Assembly: GCA_023435725.1 (NCBI GenBank)
Contig: JAEYRD010000048.1
Coordinates: 1 to 27,126 of the forward strand
DNA length: 27,126 nt
Source: Pseudomonadota bacterium
GTDB taxonomy: Bacteria; Pseudomonadota; Alphaproteobacteria; Rhizobiales; Xanthobacteraceae
Direction of reading: 5' to 3'
Shown here piece by piece: positions 22,536 through 27,126 of this stretch. Within the stretch, counting starts at the first letter, position 1; each line of letters begins with the position of its first letter. The notes beneath the pieces were generated by a model, which saw only the letters and a program-made list of their open reading frames with translations, was not told where the DNA came from and ran no database searches. A program made the translations under genes and the position numbers.

Positions 22536-24614
22536 ATGTCCGGCCGTCTTGCTAGGCTTGCCGGGATGAGCATCTCCGTCCACCCCGACACCCCACAGGC
22601 CGGGCCGCGGCCGAACGCGGCCAAGGAAGCCGCCGTGTCCGGTGCGGCGGCGGAGCCCCGGGTCCGGACCCGGCTGTTCACCAAATATGTCGCGCTGTTC
22701 GTGGCGGTCGTCGCCATCGCGCTGCTGGCCAATGGCCTGTTCGAGGTCTTTTTCTATTATCGCGAGCACAAGGCCGCGCTGATCCGGGTCCAGCACGAGC
22801 AGGCCGAGGCGGCGGCCGCGAAGATCAGCCAGTTCGTCAAGGAGATCGAGAACCAGCTCGGCTGGACCACGCAACTGCCGTGGTCGGCGGGCTCGATCGA
22901 GCAGCGCCGGTTCGACGCGCTGCGGCTTCTGCACCAGGTGCCAGCAATCACCGAGATTGCCCAGGTGGACGCGACCGGCAAGGAGCGCCTGCGCGTCTCG
23001 CGGATCTCCATGGACACGCTCGACAGCGGCATCGACCTATCAAGCGATCCAAAGTTCACCGAGGCGGTCGCGCACAAGATCTATTACGGGCCGGTCTACT
23101 TCCGCCGGGAGTCGGAACCCTACATGACGCTGGCGCTCGCGGGCGCGCGCAAGGATGCCGGCGTCAGCATCGCCGAGGTGAACCTCAAGCTGATCTGGGA
23201 CGTCGTGTCCCAGATCAAGGTCGGCGAGCATGGCCACGCTTATGTGGTCGGCCCGCAGGGGCGTCTGATCGCGCATCCCGACATCAGCCTGGTACTGCGC
23301 AACACCGACATGTCGGTACTCGCGCAGGTGCGCGCCGCGCAAGCCGGCGGCGGCGTCATGCCGGACGCTTTGCAGGAAGCGACCAATATCCAGGGACAGA
23401 AGGTTCTGACGGCGTCCGCGCCGATCACTCCGCTTGGCTGGACCATGTTCGTCGAGTTGCCGGTCGAGGAGGCCTATGCCGCGCTCTATGCCTCGCTGGA
23501 ACGGCTTGCACTGGTGCTGCTCGTGGCCTCGATCTTCGCCGTCCTTGCCGGGATTTTTCTCGCGCGCCGCATGGTCGGGCCGATCCAGGCGCTGCGCAGC
23601 GGCGCCGTGCGGATCGGCGGCGGCGACTTCTCGCAGCGCATCTCGATCGGCACCGGCGACGAGCTTGAGGGGCTTGCCCATCAGTTCAACGACATGGGGG
23701 CGCGCTTGCAGGAATCCTATGCCGACCTCGAAAACAAGGTCGAGCAGCGGACCGCAGAACTGCGGCAATCGCTGAACGATCTGCGCGCCGCCCAGGATCG
23801 CCTCGTCCAGACCGAGAAGCTCGCCTCGCTCGGCCAGCTCACGGCGGGGATCGCCCACGAGATCAAGAACCCGCTCAACTTCGTCAACAATTTCTCCTCG
23901 GTTTCGACCGAGTTGATCGACGAGCTCCACGAGGTCCTGCAAACGGCAGCGCTCGACGGCAAGACGAAGGAAGAGATCGATGAGTTGACCGCCATGCTCA
24001 AGAGCAATCTCGAGAAGGTAGTGCAGCACGGCAAGCGTGCCGATTCCATCGTCCGGAACATGCTCCTGCATTCGCGCGAAGGCTCAGGCGAGCATCGTCC
24101 GACCGATATCAACGCGATCGTGGAAGAGAGCCTCAATCTGGCCTATCATGGCGCACGTGCCGAACGGCCCGCCTTCAACGTCACGCTCAAGCGCGACCTC
24201 GACCCCGCCGCCGGCATGATCGACATCTATCCGCAGGAGATCACGCGCGTCTTTCTCAACCTCATTTCGAATGGCTTCTATGCCGCCACGAAGCACAAGG
24301 AGAGCGCTGCGGCTGGGTTCGAGCCCACCTTGAGTGCAACGACCAGAAACCTCGGCAGCAAGGTCGAGATCCGGATCCGCGACAACGGTACCGGAATTCC
24401 GCCTGAGGTGAAGGAGAAGATGTTCAATCCCTTCTTCACGACGAAACCGGCCGGCGAAGGGACCGGGCTCGGCCTTTCCATGAGCCACGACATTGTCGTG
24501 AAACAGCACGGGGGCACGATCGACGTGAGCACCGAGCCCGGTGTATTCACCGAGTTCATCATCACGCTGCCGCGTGTGATGGCGGCAGGGGACACTACCG
24601 GAGGCAAGCCTTGA
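22536..24614 (+). CDS. Membrane sensor histidine kinase with Cache-like sensor and HAMP domain
   Basis: A 692-residue hybrid-free kinase. TM1 lies at about residues 50-74. An extracytoplasmic sensor of about 240 residues with dCache-like segments follows (YYGPVYFRRESEPYMTLALA; HAYVVGPQGRLIAHPDI). TM2 is LALVLLVASIFAVLAGIFLA, then HAMP (RRMVGPIQALRSGAVRIGGG) and a coiled coil. The phosphoacceptor is His441 in GIAHEIKNPLNFVNNFS. The ATPase has N-box FLNLISNGFYAATKHK and G-boxes RDNGTGIPPE and GEGTGLGLSMSHDIV. All are intact. The ATG at 22536 follows GCGAGAGA; an ATG at 22566 is an alternative. The stop overlaps the response-regulator start, so the two are partners. Confidence 0.9.
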   Translation: MSGRLARLAGMSISVHPDTPQAGPRPNAAKEAAVSGAAAEPRVRTRLFTKYVALFVAVVAIALLANGLFEVFFYYREHKAALIRVQHEQAEAAAAKISQFVKEIENQLGWTTQLPWSAGSIEQRRFDALRLLHQVPAITEIAQVDATGKERLRVSRISMDTLDSGIDLSSDPKFTEAVAHKIYYGPVYFRRESEPYMTLALAGARKDAGVSIAEVNLKLIWDVVSQIKVGEHGHAYVVGPQGRLIAHPDISLVLRNTDMSVLAQVRAAQAGGGVMPDALQEATNIQGQKVLTASAPITPLGWTMFVELPVEEAYAALYASLERLALVLLVASIFAVLAGIFLARRMVGPIQALRSGAVRIGGGDFSQRISIGTGDELEGLAHQFNDMGARLQESYADLENKVEQRTAELRQSLNDLRAAQDRLVQTEKLASLGQLTAGIAHEIKNPLNFVNNFSSVSTELIDELHEVLQTAALDGKTKEEIDELTAMLKSNLEKVVQHGKRADSIVRNMLLHSREGSGEHRPTDINAIVEESLNLAYHGARAERPAFNVTLKRDLDPAAGMIDIYPQEITRVFLNLISNGFYAATKHKESAAAGFEPTLSATTRNLGSKVEIRIRDNGTGIPPEVKEKMFNPFFTTKPAGEGTGLGLSMSHDIVVKQHGGTIDVSTEPGVFTEFIITLPRVMAAGDTTGGKP

Positions 24615-25000
24615 ACGTTTACATCCTGGTCGTTGATGACGAGCCCGACGTGGAGACGCTGTTCCGGCAGCAGTTCCGGCGTGACCTGCGTGCCGGCCGC
24701 TTCCAGATGGAATTCGCCCCGTCCGCGCCCGAAGCGCTGAAGCGCGCTGCCGAGGTTCGCGACCCCTCGCTGATCCTGATCCTGTCGGACATCAACATGC
24801 CCGGCATGAGCGGGTTGGACATGCTGCCCAAGGTCCGTGCCGAGCATCCGAACGTTCCCGTCATCATGATCACGGCCTATGGTGATGCCGAGACGCGCCG
24901 GAAGGCGATTGAGCGCGGTGCCATCGGACTCCTCACCAAGCCGATCGATTTTGCGCTATTGAGGCAGGAGATCGACACGAGGCTCGAGCAAGCCGCATGA
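24611..25000 (+). CDS. Single-domain response regulator (REC)
   Basis: A 129-residue receiver without an output domain. The acidic pair is in VVDDEPDV, the phosphoacceptor is Asp60 in LSDINMPGMSG, the conserved Thr is in MITAYGD and the Lys is in LTKPIDF. The start is a TTG that overlaps the kinase stop (TTGA), with GGAGG at the right distance. An ATGA overlap joins it to the next gene. Its sequence is clearly related to the receiver domain of the following cyclase (shared DDEPD, FRR, SDINMP, AYGD, LTKPIDF), so the two probably arose by duplication. It may act as a phosphate sink or shuttle competing with the cyclase receiver. Confidence 0.9.
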   Translation: MNVYILVVDDEPDVETLFRQQFRRDLRAGRFQMEFAPSAPEALKRAAEVRDPSLILILSDINMPGMSGLDMLPKVRAEHPNVPVIMITAYGDAETRRKAIERGAIGLLTKPIDFALLRQEIDTRLEQAA

Positions 25001-26247
25001 CCGCGACCATCCTCTTCGTCGATGACGAGCCGGATCTCGAGGCGCTGATCCTGCAGAAGTTCCGCAGGCAGATCCGCGATGGGCTCCTCTCCATCATGTT
25101 CGCGCGTGATGGCCTTGAGGCGCTGGAGTCGCTCGAGCAGAATCCGCACGTCGACATGGTGGTCTCGGACATCAACATGCCGCGCATGGATGGGCTGTCG
25201 CTGTTGCAGAAGCTCCAGGAGGCGGAGGACAAGAAGTCCACCATCATCGTCTCGGCCTATGGTGACATGAGCAACATCCGTACCGCCATGAATCGCGGCG
25301 CGTTCGACTTCCTCACCAAGCCGATCGATTTCGCCGACTTGGAAGTGACGATCCAGAAGACCATCCGCCATGTCGAAATGCTGCGCGAGGTGCGGCGCCG
25401 TCAGGCAGAGGCGGAGCGGGCCCAGGCATCGCTGTCGCGCCATTTCTCGCCCGAGCTCGCCAAGCGTTTGGCGGCGGCCGGAGAGGGTGAAGGGATCGAA
25501 GTGCAGTGGCGCGATGTCGCAACCATCTTCACGGACATCACCGGCTTCACGTCCCTGGTCGAGAGCGCGCCGCCCGAGACGCTGGGCGAACTCCTCAACG
25601 AGTATGTCGGCGGGATGACCGAAGTCGTCTTCGCGCACGAGGGGACGGTCGCCAAGATCATCGGCGATGCGATCCAGGTGCTGTTCAACGCGCCCGGCGA
25701 CCAACCGGACTATGCGACGCGTGCGATCGCCTGCGCCCATGATCTCGACGCGTGGGCGCAGGATTTTCGTGCGCGCCAGAGCGGCAAGGGCGTGGAGTTC
25801 GGCGCCACCCGCATCGGCATTCACGCCGGGCCGGCCCTGGTCGGCAATTTCGGCGGCAACCGCTTCTTCGACTACACCGCGTATGGGGACACGATCAACA
25901 TAGCGGCGCGGCTGGAAGCTGCCAACAAGCAACTGGGCACGCGCATCTGCGCCAGTTCCAGCGTCGCCAAGGCGGCAGAAAATTTCCAGGGCCGTCCGGT
26001 GGGCGAGTTGATGCTGCGCGGACGCAGCGAGCCGCTGCGCGCGTTCGAGCCGTTGCCCCCAGCCAGATTTGAAGCGCCGGAGACTGCGTTATATTCCGAG
26101 GCTTTTGCCAAGATGGAGGCCGGCGACGCTGCGGCCATGCCGGCCTTTGCCGCGCTGGTCGGTATGCATGCCGACGATGCGCTGGCCGGCTTTCACTTGA
26201 AGCGCCTTCTCAATGGTGCCAAGGGCATTCGCATTCAACTGGAATAG
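24997..26247 (+). CDS. Receiver-linked class III adenylate/guanylate cyclase
   Basis: A 416-residue cytoplasmic enzyme. An N-terminal REC domain (residues 1-125, phosphoacceptor Asp58 in VSDINMPRMDG, LTKPIDF) is joined by a charged coiled coil (LREVRRRQAEAERAQASLSR) to a class III cyclase domain (about 165-345). Metal-binding Asp180 is in FTDITGFT and Asp224 in KIIGDAIQV. Transition-state Asn301 and Arg305 are in GDTINIAARLEAANK. Lys220 and Thr294 fall where the purine-selecting residues lie. The Lys/Thr pair suggests adenylate cyclase of the IIIb type. A C-terminal tail of about 60 residues is unassigned. Phosphorylation of REC by the upstream kinase probably controls activity. Confidence 0.9.
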   Translation: MTATILFVDDEPDLEALILQKFRRQIRDGLLSIMFARDGLEALESLEQNPHVDMVVSDINMPRMDGLSLLQKLQEAEDKKSTIIVSAYGDMSNIRTAMNRGAFDFLTKPIDFADLEVTIQKTIRHVEMLREVRRRQAEAERAQASLSRHFSPELAKRLAAAGEGEGIEVQWRDVATIFTDITGFTSLVESAPPETLGELLNEYVGGMTEVVFAHEGTVAKIIGDAIQVLFNAPGDQPDYATRAIACAHDLDAWAQDFRARQSGKGVEFGATRIGIHAGPALVGNFGGNRFFDYTAYGDTINIAARLEAANKQLGTRICASSSVAKAAENFQGRPVGELMLRGRSEPLRAFEPLPPARFEAPETALYSEAFAKMEAGDAAAMPAFAALVGMHADDALAGFHLKRLLNGAKGIRIQLE

Positions 26248-26256
26248 GGGTTCGAC

Positions 26257-27003
26257 ATGACACGTGAATTCTCGCCCGGCAATTATCGTTTCATTCCATC
26301 TGTGTTCCAGTATTCGGCCGGCGCGGCGGCGGATGACGGCTATGAGATCGAGCGCGTTCGCTTCGACCGCCTGGTGCCGCTGGCCGAGGGATTTGCGCTC
26401 GCGGCGAAGTTCATCCAGGAGGCAGGGCGGCCGCTGACCGCGTTCTGCGCCTGCGAGCTGCGTTCGCCGGCAGCCTTCAGCGAGGAGGGCTTTCGCGCGT
26501 TCAACCTGCATTATGTGAAGACGCTGTCCGAATGGGGAATCTTCGACGGTACCACCAATCCGGTGGCGCGCAGCAATGTCTGTCCCGAGATCGACCCGCC
26601 GTCCGAGCCGTCGTTCTACGCCTTCTCGTTCACGCGCCCCACGCGCTCGACGGCGCCGAGCTTCGTGATCGCCGGCGGTGCCGAAGCACGCGATGGCAGC
26701 GGCACTTATGTCGAGCGCACGGTGCGCTACCGCGACCTCAGCCCGGAGGGGCTGCGCGAGAAGGTGCGTTTCACCGCCACCTCGCAGATGGAGCGTCGGA
26801 TGGCTGCCTTCGGCTTCGGCTGGAAGGATACGACCGGCGTGCAGGCCTATTCCGTGCACGACTTCCACCACGCGCTCGTCGACGAGCTGGTCCGCCGCGG
26901 GGCGCTGCGGTCGGGCCTGACCTGGCATTTTGCGCGTCCCCCGGTGGTCGATCTCGAATATGAGATGGATTGCCGCCGCGTGATGCGCGAGGCGGTGATC
27001 TAA
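26257..27003 (+). CDS. Conserved protein of unknown function, last gene of the signalling operon
   Basis: A 248-residue protein without signal peptide or membrane segments. I do not assign a family. Notable segments are NYRFIPSVFQYSAG at the start, RPLTAFCACELRSPAAFSEE, NPVARSNVCPEIDPP, SFVIAGGAEARDGSGTY and VHDFHHALVDELVRRGA near the C-terminus. The ARSNVCPEIDPPSEPSF region faintly recalls the RidA-type strand with its conserved Arg, but this is weak. Three Cys occur (two in FCACEL, one in NVCPE), with another near the C-terminus. The ATG follows the cyclase stop by nine bases and is preceded by AGGGG, so it is very likely co-transcribed. Its stop is 12 bases from the transposase remnant, so the C-terminus may have been altered. 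Confidence 0.7.
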   Translation: MTREFSPGNYRFIPSVFQYSAGAAADDGYEIERVRFDRLVPLAEGFALAAKFIQEAGRPLTAFCACELRSPAAFSEEGFRAFNLHYVKTLSEWGIFDGTTNPVARSNVCPEIDPPSEPSFYAFSFTRPTRSTAPSFVIAGGAEARDGSGTYVERTVRYRDLSPEGLREKVRFTATSQMERRMAAFGFGWKDTTGVQAYSVHDFHHALVDELVRRGALRSGLTWHFARPPVVDLEYEMDCRRVMREAVI

Positions 27004-27015
27004 AGCGTGATGGCA

Positions 27016-27126
27016 TTAAGTTCGATAGCCTGAATTTTTGAGGTAGTTGGCGCATTCCTCGGATGTGAAGGCATCGAGTGCGTGGCCGATTGCGGCGCAG
27101 ACCGCGTCGACGGTTCGCGCGGCAGC
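27016..27126 (-). mobile_element. IS630-family transposase, C-terminal end (partial, continues beyond window)
   Basis: Reading leftwards from the right edge gives 36 codons and a TAA stop (27018-27016). The translation contains RTVDAVCAAIGHALDAF and ECANYLKNSGY. This matches the end of IS630-family transposases, which usually finish with an 'AIG...L..F.P.EC.NYF...GY' pattern. No start or catalytic residues are visible because the gene leaves the window. It may be intact or a fragment. The element end should lie between 27001 and 27015, directly after the upstream gene's stop; IS630 elements insert at TA. Confidence 0.7.

Noticed and set aside
22151..22732. Minus-strand frames of 193 and 126 codons between the RND operon and the kinase
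   Set aside because: They cover the terminator, the pseudogene and the kinase start, and have no family features. The plus-strand ABC_sub_bind remnant explains the region better.

Overview
The window looks like chromosomal DNA of a Bradyrhizobium-type alphaproteobacterium (Nitrobacteraceae). The support is GC-rich codon use throughout, the protein types present, and three copies of a palindromic repeat plus one copy of a 'GCATGATC...GATCATGC' repeat that I recall as scattered through Bradyrhizobium intergenic DNA. The genus is an inference from these features; no rRNA or tRNA gene is present to confirm it.

Layout. Positions 1-1474 (minus strand) hold two adjacent PfkB-family sugar kinases, the second a ribokinase cut by the window edge. 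A two-domain VOC protein (1684-2532) and a TetR regulator (2701-3408) follow on the plus strand. Positions 3683-11203 hold a seven-gene plus-strand catabolic operon: a NitT/TauT-type ABC importer (permease, binding protein, ATPase), an enolase-superfamily protein, a Gfo/Idh/MocA oxidoreductase, a DUF993 (dihydrodipicolinate-synthase-like) protein and an AP-endonuclease-2-type sugar isomerase/epimerase. Most junctions overlap or are only a few bases long. Substrate and pathway are not evident from sequence, and this is the most interesting unassigned system in the window.

Positions 11237-15684 (minus strand) carry an exported LTxxQ/Spy-like protein with a duplicated domain, ornithine aminotransferase (rocD) and a cytochrome P450. 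Divergent from the P450 is a split ThDP-dependent decarboxylase of the sulfopyruvate/phosphonopyruvate decarboxylase type (15791-16935), closed by a clear terminator. Positions 17070-22130 form a TetR / membrane-fusion protein / RND pump operon with palindromes in its promoter region, a strong hairpin between adaptor and pump, and a strong terminator at its end. A small dead gene (22266-22511) keeps only the two ends of an ABC_sub_bind-type protein.

Positions 22536-27003 form a signalling operon: a membrane histidine kinase with an extracytoplasmic sensor, a single-domain response regulator, a receiver-fused class III nucleotide cyclase and an unassigned cytoplasmic protein. The kinase and both receivers overlap by 4 bases, so a phosphorelay that sets cAMP level is the likely output. 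The right edge contains the C-terminus of an IS630-type transposase on the minus strand.
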